DNA of 64,000 nucleotides from Lingula anatina (lineage: Eukaryota > Brachiopoda > Lingulata > Lingulida > Lingulidae): assembly GCF_001039355.2 (NCBI RefSeq), contig NW_019774847.1:838034-902033 (forward strand), written 5' to 3'. Position 1 is the first letter of the stretch. Each line of letters starts with the position of its first letter. The notes under the pieces were generated by a model. It ran no database searches. It was not told the origin of the DNA and worked only from the letters and a program-made list of their open reading frames with translations. The translations under genes and the position numbers were made by a program. This document shows, piece by piece, positions 13,035-25,762 of the stretch.

Positions 13035-14066
13035 ACAGACACTAGGGAAGGAGAGGAGGGAGAACAGGGTTCTGGGAATTCACAGAAATTATTGCAGTGA
13101 CAGTATTCATTGGAAGAGTCAAATTTGTGTTCAGGGGAAAACATGAACTGCAAATTTAAGAAGAAACTTTGCCAAGAACAATTTTTTCCATTAAGAAGAT
13201 GTATGAACTGAAAAGTGATATTTTTGGATAAAAAGTTTTGGAAAGAAATGATCTAAAAAGACTGGCTTAAACAAACCAGGTTTTTTATTTTATTTTTATT
13301 TGTGAACAACTGAATGTTTGTTATATAAGTGCAGTGTTTAGCTAAGGTCAGCTGTCACTTACCATAGCACTTTTAATTTGACAGATCCACTAAAGCATTC
13401 CGTGTTTTCACATAATATTGTGAATAATTGATAGTTAAGCATTCATTTTTTCTTTATTTTGAAATGCCACTTTTATTGGGAAATGATGTATGAATTTCTT
13501 TTTGTTGATGTCTTATAGGGTGAGGATATTTCTAGTTGTCATTTGAATTGGCTTTACATGTAAATATCCAGCTGCAGTGAGATATCAAAAGTCAGTAGAG
13601 AAATTTAGACCTCCGTCCTATTTTCCAACACTAACATTTCTCTCAGGAGCTGTTTTGTATAAGACCCTTTTTCTAGTAGAAATAGTGCCACAAATAATTC
13701 CGTCCCTTGAAGTTGTCCATCTAAAAGACTGGAGCACGCTTGCTGCAGTATATAAACATTATTTCTTCTTATTGTTTTGATGTTTTATGATATTTATATT
13801 GAAGAAGTTTTCATTTTAAACTGAGAATTAACTGTGATAGTAGAAGTATTAGTTTATGTTGTACATACAAGTGAAAGTTGTAGTGTTTGTTTGTTTTTAA
13901 CCTTGAATTGTGATTATAAACAATTTAAGAGTCGAATCCGCCCACTCAGTTATTGCCAAATGATGTACATACAGTATGTTTTAAAATAATAGGATTGTGA
14001 GGGGTTTTTTCATTCAATCCTCTCTGCATTTAGAATTTTTTGAATAAAAAAAGAAGTTGAATAAAA
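13035..14066 (+). terminator. Dynein 3' UTR with polyadenylation signals
   Basis: AT-rich sequence follows the TAG stop. Two AATAAA hexamers lie at 14043-14048 and 14060-14065, about 1 kb after the stop, followed by a T-rich stretch. They are the likely 3' end of the dynein transcript. No coding potential was seen in between. Confidence 0.55.
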
Positions 14067-15627
14067 ATATATTTGCACATGTCATCAGCATTCTGTTTCT
14101 TGTTTAATTTTGTCTTCTTAACTTAAGTTACACTTGAAAATAAGTATTGTGAAAATAATAAAGGACAACTAACAGTAACTGAAGATCAGTAATATCCATA
14201 GCAACAAGGAGTTACCCCTCTTTAACAATATAGTCTAAAGTTTTTTATTTTATTAGTAAATACAAAATCATACATATTAAAATAGGTAAAAAATGTAAAT
14301 ATCTACCCAAATTGCTACTGTATTAGTGAAATGTTTTCTCATGCTTGCACATTTCATTATATGAACATGATTTTACCTGTACACTGTACTCGAGTAAATG
14401 AATGAATTCGAATCATACTGATACATAATACTATACATGAAAACCAAAAAGACAAGGAAAATATGCCAAACTGACATTTTAAGATTATGACCTCATTGTG
14501 AATAGACTAATAAATAGACAATTTGGACAAAAACGAATCTGGATGGCGATCAGTAATTTCAATATCAAACCTCATAAAACTATTACAGCTTCAGTTTCTA
14601 ATATTCAAATACTCAATTAACCCTCACACACCTGTCCTGACAGTGTAGATCTACCCCAACTCTAAAACATAATTTATATAGGTGATCTGGAAATAAGCCA
14701 ATGAATTGTTTAATAAACCTGTCATCTAACTTAAAATTAAGAACAGTAAATGTTAACCCTTTCCGATCCGCCACTTGCTAAATTTCCTGTAAATAATGTC
14801 CTGATTTGGCAGTGAGAGGGTTAATATTGTAAACTCAAGTCTTCAGTAATTATACACATTATAATTCATGTTAACATTGTTGGATTGGGACAATACTGTA
14901 GAATTAAAATGCTTCAATTAAGAAGGTAAGGATACTGAACCCATTCTTGATACTCTGACCAATATTGTACACTCATGTACAGAATTTCAATTAAATTACA
15001 ACAATACTACAGAGTGCCAGTGGCTACAAGCACAAATACTGGATTTAGTTTGTATTAAGAATGGAACCATGCTATACCTGGTACCTTACAACATCAGTGT
15101 AGACAGGATACATGAAGAAGCTTCCATGAAAAGAAAAAAGCAGGTCCACAGTCTGGAAACAAGACAGTGTTTGCCAATGCTGAACGCAAGTATAAATAAA
15201 TGCAGTTATCATATGCAACTTAGCACATAAATAAACCTAGTAGCATCACCAATTTGTAACATCATCAACAGATACAAAGAAAGTCGCTTTGCCCAAAATC
15301 TTTACCATTATTAATATGATTATCATCTTTATAATATTAATGAACTGTGATTACAAAGGAAATAACAGAGGCTCAGCCTCTACATAAATATCATCAGACA
15401 TCTTATAAATACAGATCTAAAATGTGAGCTTGCACAGGTATAAGCTAAGACTAGATTACTTAGTGCTGTGAATTATGTGGATGACACTGGATATCATTTG
15501 TATGTGGACACTATGTACAAAGTTCTGTGGTCTATATACAATATACAAAAAGATCAATTTGAACTCTTATAAACTCACATATTTCATAAATCACAACTGT
15601 AGATTATGTCCTGTGTGATACCCATGA
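14067..15627. other. Intergenic region between convergent genes
   Basis: AT-rich sequence between the dynein 3' end and the ERICH6-like 3' end. No open frame with splice support, no RNA gene and no clear transposon were recognised. A run of about 24 C residues lies just downstream at 15725-15748. Confidence 0.5.
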
Positions 15628-16038
15628 TTTATTTAAAATTATTTACATCAGTAACTGTTGGTCTCTGTTTCTAATTTATAAAAATATAAATTCTAAATTG
15701 TCCTCTATGAAGGGTGTTTCTAATCCCCCCCCCCCCCCCCCCCCCCCCAAACACCCTTGCTATCCAGGTTAAAAAATACATCAACTAACTACAGGAAGAT
15801 GTACTGAGTTGAGTTTATTCACCTCCTGCTATCATTGCTTGTCACCTGTATTTTAAAACTATATACAGTGATCCCGCTGCAGCCACCAGTGTGACAACTT
15901 CACAGAACACAAGTCCACTGATGTGACCTGTGTGGACCATTACAAACGCATCTACCTTACTTCATTAGCAGACCATTTGAACACCTCTACTCCTTTATTC
16001 TAATTGGTTTTGATAGCAAATTAAAATAGGTCAAGTAA
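15628..16038 (-). terminator. ERICH6-like 3' UTR with candidate polyadenylation signals
   Basis: On the minus strand AATAAA occurs at 15994-15999, 15814-15819 and 15628-15633, roughly 40, 220 and 410 nt after the stop codon. Which one is used cannot be decided from sequence. A poly-C tract at 15725-15748 lies inside this stretch. Confidence 0.45.
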
Positions 16039-19000
16039 TCATGTGACTGACACGCTGGTCTTGTTCTGTTCCTGTTTGGCGGCCTCCTGGACGGCCCTGG
16101 ACCTCCTCAGTTTCTCCGTTCTCTGAGCCTGACTGACCACTGAAAGGGGTGGCTGGAGTTTGTCCAGTTTGGGGGACTTGGGGAACTTCATTAAGTTAGC
16201 TACTTTGTCTAACAGAAACCTGAAATATGGAGTAAATAAGTATTACAATTAATATTTAACCCAAAGTGAACATACGTATCAAATCACCTTACTCACATGA
16301 GACTGGATCTAGATTAAATTAACTACATTATCAAACCACCATATGTAATATCTGTTTTATAATTGTGGTATAATTAGATTTTACTTCTCAATCTTATATC
16401 AACCTATGGACACTTAACCAAAATTTGTCAACAGAAACGTGAATATAATTTTCATATTTTAAAAGTGATTTTTTAAACTGATCAATCAAATATAAAACAT
16501 AATCAACTTCACAAGATATCTATAACCACTGAAAATCTTCTGTAATCATTCCATATTTTGTGTTGCAAAATTACACTGCTTTTCTGTAAGAAAAGAAAAA
16601 TAACAGGAAAAAATAGGTACTCACTCGACTTTAGTTTTACATTCACTGAGGAATACTTCATTTTCCTCTATCTCTTTCACCGGAATGTACTCTGGATTTA
16701 CAAGCTGAAGATCAAAATACAAACTTATTAATATCTACATAAATCAAGATGGTATGAATTAAATATTTAATATATATCTGTTTGTCTAAACATTATCCTT
16801 TTTTAAAATCATTAAAAACAGGTGTGATCTTCTTATTACTTAAATTCAAACGGCTATGCACAATATAAGAATATAAAAAATAATTTGTAATTCACTTTTT
16901 CTTTTTTTTTAACACATTGACTGCAGAAATATCCCATCAAGCCTTTTCTTAAAAAAAAAAGAACCTGGTATTGTGTTTTTAGTGAAGAGAAGTCCTTCTT
17001 TGACTCTCTGGGAGATAAGGTTCTGGGCTATAAAACAAGTGCAGCCATTTCTAGAACTACTTTGTTTTAGCGGACAATATATTACTCCGCAGAGAGTGAT
17101 TTGGTCCACTACTACAACTTACTTAACAGATGTGGCTCACCTTCAATTTGGCTCCAACATTAAATTTACAACTCTGTTTGTGAGACTGGAACAGTAAGGA
17201 GATGTTGTCCTGGTCCAGAAACCGCAAGCTAAGGCAACGGTTCAACGCAAAACAGATGGGCTGGAATGGCGGCGCATGCACATGCGTTGTCACGTCTTTC
17301 CAGTTCCACTTTTTCTTCTTAGCACCATTGATGTCCAACTCAATTCCTCCCATCTGATCTAAACACAGTCTGAAATCAAAGGAAGATGCCATACAAATTT
17401 AATTTTTGATCCAGAATGTACTCAGTACTCAGGCACACGTCAAAAAAATATATATGAGAGAGAGAGAGAGAGAGATCTCACCTTAGTTTCCCATTGTGGA
17501 AGTAGCAGCCAGCGTGCCCATTAGGCTCAAATACGCCCAGCACCTGCGGCTCCTCCGCGGCGTCCTCCAGGATGACATAGGTGAATTTCCCGGGGGTGGT
17601 GGAGGATATTCCAATAGCCAAGTTGCCTGATGGATAGCTGAGGAAAGGGTTAAGGGAAATAATGCCCAGGGATACTAAGACAGAAGATATCTTTCCTGTC
17701 AAATATTTGAGATATAGTAAAAAGAAAAATAGATGTTTGTATTCAGTAGCCTTCAAAATGCTAACATAATCATAAAGATTTGCTCTTAATGTATATTTTC
17801 AGAGTCTAAATATAAAAAAAAAATAAATAAAATAAAAATCTAAAAAAAAAAACAACCTAAATTCAAAATAATAGCCAGTGATAATCAAAGAGAAGATGTC
17901 CTTCCCTGTCAACATCTTTTAAGATATTATAATAAAAGGATAAAACGGTGCTTGCTCTAACTATAAATTTTCAAGTTACTGTTAAGATCCAGTTTCTAAT
18001 TTTCAACAAAGTTGCAAAAATACACCTAGGTAAATGCAAAATAGCTGATCATATCTCTTAATTTAGTTTAAATGTTAATAATAAATTATGGAAATATTTC
18101 AATAGTGTTGCAGTAAAAAGGATACTAGACATGTCCCGTACCGTCAGGAAACAGGACCAGGAATATGCTGCCATCTTCATAGTACTTCTCCAGTGTGACG
18201 CCCCTCTTTCTCAGCTCCTGGTGGAGATAAAATAAAAAAGATAAACATCTTTTTTTTTTTAATCTTATGACAAAAGTGATCTTGTATCAATTAAATACTG
18301 TCAATATTACTGATTTCTTCAATATGAAACTTTTCAAATATAAATGATATTTTGATTACTCTTATGTAAGTAAGTACCAAATATTTCAAATCTGAAAGTT
18401 AATTTGTTTATAAATTGTTTTTGAAAATTTATACTTATCTATGTCTGTTTTAAAATGGAACTAGAGGCAAAAAAAGAAAATGCTTTGAACTTTAAATTTA
18501 CACAAGACTGCAAATCACATGCAAACAAAGAAAGTGACATATATATCATGCAGTCCTAACCCCTCACCAACATCATGTGAATGAAAAGAGAAAACCTACA
18601 GGTGCTTCCACTCATATAATATATAAGGAAAATTCTTACTTCAGGTATATTAACACCATTCTTACTTGGTCATTAACATATATTGTAAAATATCAATTTC
18701 ATTTAATATTTATCTCTTTATCTATATTTATCTATTTATCATCAAGCAGACTCTATTTTTTACCTCCGCCAAGGAGGTTTCGATTTTTCCAGTTTTCAAA
18801 AAGTTCTAAAGGGTTTTTGATATTAACTCCAAGATAGGTCAAGACTGGTTAACATAGAACCAAAAGATTTTGGCAGTGGTCCATAAATGAATTGATTGGT
18901 TTATTCAACAATAAGAGTTGAACTGTTGTGGTAGTGGTGCCTGTTGAAGTGATTTCATTTGTAGTTTACACATACTATCTTGCCCCACAAGTCATGCCAT

Positions 19001-20264
19001 GTGACACATGTCATGCCTTGACATTGCCCTCAGTTGAGAATACAACTCATGAACATAATAAGAAGGATGTAACACATGCAGTGTGAATGACCAGAAGTTG
19101 GAAAACTGGTGATATGATTGTGATATTACAATGAGTCGTCTCCATACCTGTGCTCCTCACGGGGTCGTAGCAATAGTCTGAAGGTTTGTAGGTGCGAATG
19201 TTCACTATAGAGCCTTTGGACCAATGAACGCTTGATAAAAAAACTGATGAAAATGTTACCATTTTGGACCAATGAACCTTCAGACTATCAAGACACCCCC
19301 ATTCCTCTCAATATGACCTAATCAGGAAGAGGCAAACCATTCTGTTATTTCTTAGACCCTTCCCAGAGTGCACTTCATTTAATTCAATGTTAAAATTTCT
19401 CTAGAATCTTACAAAGATTTATTAAATACTTGCAATATTTAGGGAGCATTCATAACCAAGCTGATCTGCAGAACATCTAGGATCAAATATGGCACGCACT
19501 TGATTCCCACCTCCCACGTACGCCATCATCCCAGCCGGGGAAGAGCAATTAAATCTCGCCAGGTTTTCAAGTGGGTGGCGCCATATTTGATCCACAGACT
19601 ACTTGGTTTACATATCAACTGGTGCTGGACAGGACCTTAGTTACTAGTACAATGGCAATTAAAATTTTTAAAATAATTCATAAGAGGGGTGTCCTAGTAT
19701 TAAAATAAGACTGGCCAAAGATGGAACCACCAATCACAAATACCCTGTGTTATTTAATTTGTGTGGATGATGGTGAAAATGTGTTTATTTAGGGTGGAGG
19801 AGACATAAAAACAACTAGAACCCCCCCCTCCCCCCCCCCCCTCCCCAAGCTCTTCATCCAAAGATCTCCCCTCAGCACCCTCACCAAGCCCAGTCCCTCA
19901 TAAAAACCTTATCTGCTGGCCTGGATTGTGTCTATTCTTTCTTTTAAGAAGGGAACCAACCACACACCACCCTATTCAAAGATCTGCCCTCAGCACACTC
20001 ACCCAGCCTAGTCCCTCCTTAGCATTCATAGTGAAATCCACATCCTCTACACTGAACACATCTGGGTCCTTGGCTTCCTCCCACAGTGGACTGGGGGGCC
20101 GCACTGTCCACCCCTCATCCAGGCAGCGCTGACTGGACAACTGGTAGTTGATGGTCTTCATCGCCCTGGCAACTGTAAGTTAACAGATTAACATGTTCAG
20201 AAGAGAATAGGGATATAATCTTGTTTATTGCCTGGTATGTATCATGTCTGCACACACACACACA

Positions 20265-20297
<33 letters not shown>

Positions 20298-23230
20298 CTT
20301 GATTGGCATGTAACCTCCTGTTCTGTTTCTCTTGAAGCATTTTGAACCCCGAACAGAGCAATCATCACGTGAATGTTATCAACACAACTCTGACCAATTC
20401 AGGTCCAAACTTTGACCACAATGGTCCATGGTGCATTTTAAATTGCAGTCTAGCCATCCTTTACTTAAAGTTTGCTGATTATGTTAAGTACAGATGTGTG
20501 CCCTGTGCTCAGCTACAGAGTTAGACATGGTACTATACATGGTACTGTTACCTAGCATCAGATGATCTTTATACTCTACATAACCACACTCCATTGATTC
20601 TTACACTGCCCAATACAATATCATCATTATTTACTATAATAAAAAACCTTATTGTTAACAACAATAGACTTCTCACTATTTATAACAATAAACAACCAAT
20701 TGTATTATATTTGAATGCTCATAACACTAAATGTAGGATTGTTTATAATGATAAATATGCTATTGTTTGTAACAGTAAATATGCTATTGTTTAAAACAAC
20801 AAACATATACTTTTGTAACAGTTTACACCAATAAATAAGCTATTGTTAACAACAAAAAACATTCTTTTACTTAACAAATGAAATGTCTCACAGTTAAAGC
20901 AGTTCACTATTATGAAAGTTCTCTTGTTCTTTGTTTTAATTACAAACACACTGTTTTTACAACAATAAATATCTTACTGTTGTTACTGCAACACTTGGGT
21001 TATTCATACATTGCACAATTATATTGCTTCTGACAAATGACCTATTTCTAACCAAATTTATGGTGTTTTAACAAATAATAATAAAAAAGAACAATTACTT
21101 TAATCAAAACAAATGTGTAAAAGAATTTTCTTTGCCACTAAAAGTCAGGAATCAAATAAGGCTATGAACATGAACAATCAACTTACACGTAAAGAAATTG
21201 GAGACTCCCCCGCCACCTGCCGCTGCCTGCTGCGCTGCTGCCACCTGTTGGGCTCTGGCAAGTTCACGCTCACGCATCCTTGAGAAGAGAAAACAAATGA
21301 ACCAATGAACCATCTGTTGCTGCATTGACAAGCAATTAAAGCTTCCAATATTATAGGATTACCAAAAAGGAACACATCTTACATAATTTTTAATGTTAGG
21401 TCATAATGCACTCAATAATTAGCTACAACAGAAAATAAAATTTGAGGTACCATTGATTTATCTAACAAAACTGGCCTTGATAGGAAAAATCTGGATCAAG
21501 CAATATCACGTCCTTGTTTGTCTACTTGCACTTTTTGTGGAAGATGGCTTAAATGTCTGTGTATATTATTTAGGATTGGGGAGACATAAAGTGCGCAGAT
21601 ACCAAGTTTCAATTTAAAATCTATCTCCAAACAGCCAGGTGTTTTTGTTACAATGTCGTTTATTGCTAGGATAACAGTGAAGACTTGTAAGATGAATAAT
21701 TTAAAAGAAAATTTCTGATTGTTTTTTTAAAAATGTTTAAAATTTAGAAATGTTTAAGTTAATCTCCTCACTGAGACTTCACGTGTTGCTTTTCATTCTT
21801 TAACTAGTGTATTAGTTAAGTGCAATGCTTAAGGAATAAAGTAGCCATTCTGTGATGAAAATGCTCTTGCTAGACATCTAGATATTGGAGGAAAACAACT
21901 TCAATATTAGATGCTGACTGAAGAAAAACTACTCTATTCTTAATGTCCCAAATACCTTAAAACAGCTCTCTCCTTGGCTGCTCTTCTGGCTTGTTTGCTG
22001 CCAAATGGTCCGTGAGGTTTGATATCAATTTTCTCATCCACCTTGTGTTCTGTTTCCATGGGGTTGAACAAAGCAAAGTGTACAAACTGCCTATACTCTT
22101 CACAACAGTATAACTGATCTGGTGGCTTTGACTGCTGCTCCTCCATTGATGGAAAAGGTTTAATTGTCTTTTGACAGAACTCACAGACTCCAGTAAAAAT
22201 CCCTAGAGGGCGCCCCTTGCTGTCCACACTTTTGCCAATTAAGTCCTTGAATTCATTTTCACGTTCCTCCAAATCCAGGCTGCTGCTTTCACTGTCCTTT
22301 TCTGTTTCTCTTTTAAACTGGAGTGTAACAAATAAATCTACATAAATTTCAAGTTTTTTCATCTCAATTTGTCAGTAAACAATAATTATATTTAATGCTG
22401 TTTCAAAAATTAATACCCTAATATAAGATAACTAGTATAGTTCATAACCAAAAAAAAAAAAAAAATGCTGTTTACAGTTTCATCTGATTTTTCAGAAAAA
22501 AATCAGATTTACAAATGTTTACAACAACATGATTTGTTCTTTATATAAGATTTATTTCAGATCATATAACTGCTAAGAACAAAGGCATTATAACTGTAAC
22601 AGTTGCAACATTTTAAGTGTCACAACAGTGCTACTGTAATTATAACAACCTTGTTAGTGTCACAAAAATGGTATTGTCACTGTCATAATAACAGCACTAT
22701 AACAACAAACGTACCTGTACTCTAATTGTAAAAGGACTGATACTACGTCAATAATGGTATCGGCACTGTTGCAACAATGAACAACCAACCACATTTAGAA
22801 GATTGACTATATTAGCCATTGTTCATTATTACCTTGAGTATATCAGGTGGTCCTATACTGGGCAGTGTGTCTGCACCCTCATCATAGTCATCATCTTCAG
22901 TCTGAAAGATACACATACAATTATACACATACAATTACACACATACAACTATACATATATCAGTCATATCAGAGACATTATCTCTGCTTTACTACTAAGA
23001 ACTAACAAACTGATGACTAACATAACATGTGCTAAGTAGAGCTCCAATACCGTGCAAATGAGAAACAAAATTATATTTCCTAGTGAAATAAACTAATGCA
23101 TTTCTTTATCTGGTGTACAACTTATAGGTCATTTGTTGCTGGGTGTTCTTTCTTTTTTATCTTATAACAATTGTAATTTTTTGATGTAATATCTATAAAC
23201 ATGTCCAATTAATAAATACATATTATATAA

Positions 23231-23268
<38 letters not shown>

Positions 23269-25072
23269 CCAGAGTACTCACATCACTGGTGTCCAGCTCC
23301 AGGATAGGAATACCATACTCATCGTCCCTGGGAGGGAAAGATTCTGACGGACCAATAGAGGGCACTTTGCTGACCGCGTCATCGTCCACAGACCTGGCCA
23401 CTGACAGACTCGACTTGGACTTGTCGCCTCGGCTCTTGGCTCTGGCTTCTGGAACAGATGGAAACAGTGAGGCATGAGGGATGTTAGTAGATTCAGGAAG
23501 TGTTCAAAGCAAGTGAAAGTAGATCTTCTTCATCCTGTCTGGGATCTTTTTATCTGGGATCTGTTTGTATGTGTGTCATGTGTGTGTGTATCATATGTGT
23601 GTGTGTTCATGCCCATGTGTGTGCACATACCCCGGTATTTCTTCACGTCTGTGTATGTGAGTACTCACGTGTGTATGTCTGTCTGCTGGTACCATGTGTA
23701 AAGGTGTATACACTGTAAATTATAAGTCTTCCACCTTACCTTGTCCACTGAGTCTTCCTGTGTCCAATCCATCTGCATTGTCGTCCGAGTCTCCTAGCAA
23801 CCCTGCTTTCTTCATAGTCTCGGTCCAGCTCCACTCCGTCTGGCAGGGAGTGGAGATTACGGTGTGTGTTCTGCCGTCTAACCCAAGTTTGGTGGAGGTT
23901 TCGCGTATAGCAGGTGTGCTGCAATAAAAACATTATATAAGAGGGTGTTTTCTAGAAAATTGATTGATGACTTAATGACTTTTGGATTAATAATAATAAT
24001 AATAATGAAAGAAAATGTACGAAGTAATAAAGAGCATTATTTAACCTAATTAAATATACTATAATGGTATGAGTTACTAATATCAAGTACCTAAACTGAC
24101 AAAAATATCAGAAAATCATCACAATTCACCCACAAATAAGTTTATCGCTAAATAGAGAAATACTGGACAAAATTCAAGACATGATTTTCAAAATAAGTAG
24201 AAGCTACATGTACCACAAATGACCTTCAATGCAAGTGTTATCTTCTTAAAATTCTATCTTTTTATGAATTGCACACCTACTCCATATATGTACATGTATG
24301 ATTCACATATTATAAAGATTTTCAGGCATGCAACTTACGTGGTTTTCTTCCTTTGTGTGCTGTCATCAGAGTCGTCAGAACCGCTGTCGTAACTCATTTC
24401 TCTCCTGAAGGCAATAATCCTGGGTTTGGAGGTTTGCGCAGCAGAACCTTAAATATTTACAATTTACATTCTAACAGTCTGAAAACATTTTAACATGGAG
24501 CTGCTTTTTTTATTTACCAAGGAAAATAACCAAATACTTGAGATATTTTCAATTCAAATTACTTCATTATTTTTAATCAGTAATTTAAAACAATCAAATT
24601 ATACCTCGTTATCATCATTTTATCAACAGTCCACAACTGTTTCACTCTACTTACTGGCTACAATCAAACACTAGAAAATAACATGCAATAATGAAATACA
24701 ATTACTAGTAAACAAATATCAAGTACCTTGACTGCTGACACTCTCGGCTGGGCTTGTCCTCCCACTTTGTGCACCGCCATCTTTATTCTCTTTGCCAATA
24801 GGTGGCAGTGGTTTCACCTGCGGCATATTCCTCACAATCTCCTCTTCTGGAAGATCAGCGATTCTGCTAGCACTGCGGCTACCCTGGGGGGTATTCTTCC
24901 CTGACCGACTAGCTGGTCGAATGTCAATGTTCTCAAGAGGAGTGTTCTTCCCTGAACGACTGGCTGGTCGAATGTCAATGCTCTCAAGGGGTGTGTTTTT
25001 TCCACTTCGTAGTGGCCCAAGACCTGAGGAGACAGAGCCTGTTCTGCTTCCTGCTCTCTCTCTTTCCTCCAT
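16039..25072 (-). CDS. ERICH6: Glutamate-rich protein 6-like, FAM194-domain protein (complete, 13 exons)
   Basis: Exons in transcript order: 25072-24727, 24447-24339, 23918-23740, 23448-23282, 22901-22833, 22317-21956, 21278-21187, 20172-20003, 18217-18126, 17637-17482, 17369-17141, 16704-16625, 16219-16039. Phases close over 744 codons (743 aa). The N-terminal third is Ser/acid-rich and starts with a three-fold repeat of SGKNTP. Exon 6 carries a Cys cluster (CEFC then LYCC, about residues 330-375) that could bind metal. The FAM194 domain spans about residues 500-690: EKYYEDGSIF, DGTGHVYYPSGN, KKWNWKD, HVHAPPFQ. The exon 9 donor at 18124-18125 was chosen because only that one yields the family motif DGTGxVxYPSGN across the junction. 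Function is not established; family members are linked to cilia and testis, which is suggestive beside a dynein gene (inference). ERICH6 versus ERICH6B cannot be separated. Confidence 0.85.
18762..18860 (+). mobile_element. Fragment of the CCTCCGCCAAGG repeat family
   Basis: The terminal motif ACCTCCGCCAAGGAGGTTT marks a short copy, inside an ERICH6-like intron, of the element seen three more times in the FReD array. Similar sequences are dispersed in many marine animal genomes (recalled, not searched). Confidence 0.5.
19447..19612. mobile_element. Palindromic MITE-like element in ERICH6-like intron
   Basis: The ends form an inverted repeat: CATAACCAAG and GATCAAATATGGC on the left pair with GCCATATTTGATC and CTTGGTTTA on the right. 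A related element with stronger arms lies at 58999-59193. There is no coding content. Confidence 0.5.
19856..20021 (-). repeat. Duplicated donor junction of ERICH6-like exon 8
   Basis: The region around the exon 8 donor (GT at 20002-20001 on the minus strand) has a diverged copy 118 bp into the intron, with a decoy donor at 19884-19883 and matching flanks on both sides. Confidence 0.8.
20249..20298. repeat. (CA)n microsatellite in ERICH6-like intron
   Basis: Interrupted dinucleotide tract next to exon 8; the nearby intron 20620-20870 is rich in AACAATA-type degenerate repeats. Confidence 0.9.
24887..25010 (-). repeat. In-frame 51-bp coding repeat in ERICH6-like exon 1
   Basis: Two 17-residue units of the form RSGKNTPLE(S/N)IDIRPAS are followed by a degenerate third starting RSGKNTPQGSRSAS. 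The units keep frame and differ by a few bases, so this is a coding tandem duplication, probably in a disordered tail. Confidence 0.85.
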
Positions 25073-25762
25073 TGTGTTCAGTTTGTTTTATCAGCTCTCT
25101 GTAGAAAATTGGAAGAAAAAATATATAATTTTTTTAAATCAACAGTGTTTAACATAATATTATACCAGTAAACTGGTCTACCTACTAGTATTGACACTAC
25201 TACTATTACTGTTATTACTACTATATGTACTACTACTACATGTACTTCTTTAGACCAGTGCATATTAACAGGACTCAACTGTGGAGCCACTGGAGGCTTC
25301 CTGAACATGTGCCTAAACTCGTTTAAACAACATTAGGGAACATAGGCAATACACTCTGCTTCAACGTTCAGCAACATACTTTGTAAACACATTTCCAATC
25401 CCAGTACCAAAAACCTACCTCAGTTGTTTAACTAGCCCAGGTGTTCCATGTTAAACAGAAACGTGACAGCACTTCCAGCGGATTGTTTGAGGTGGTGATG
25501 GAGACTGCCACGTGACCAAACAATGGCTGCGATTGGCTCAGCCGCACGATTTGCGGTAGCGCTAATATTGTGACGTCATATTATTAATTAATCATCGCAT
25601 TACAATATACTGGAACTTGTTGTTATGATAAGAAATCACTTTTTGTTTGGACTTCGTTATGCTTGTGATTTCACAGCAAAAAGATACAGAGAAAACTTAT
25701 CTTAATTTAGGACGTCATTAAGTACCCATTTATGGTAAAACGTTGGACGAAGTTGGTCAACA
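25073..25762. promoter_or_regulatory. Shared divergent promoter of ERICH6-like and RBMX2
   Basis: The two start codons face away from each other across 690 bp. A cluster of common proximal elements lies near the middle: E-box CACGTG at 25509-25514, ATTGG (inverted CCAAT box) at 25532-25536, and a full palindromic CRE, TGACGTCA, at 25571-25578. No TATA box was found between the cluster and either ATG. This fits a housekeeping bidirectional promoter (inference). Confidence 0.6.

Noticed and set aside
19142-19206. Possible extra ERICH6-like exon encoding SIVNIRTYKPSDYCYDP
   Set aside because: It has a donor-like end but no convincing acceptor in the needed phase. Joining 20003 directly to 18217 gives uninterrupted FAM194 sequence in frame.
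20594-20794. Frame encoding Asn/Ile/Tyr-rich repeats
   Set aside because: AT-rich degenerate repeat inside an ERICH6-like intron with no splice support.
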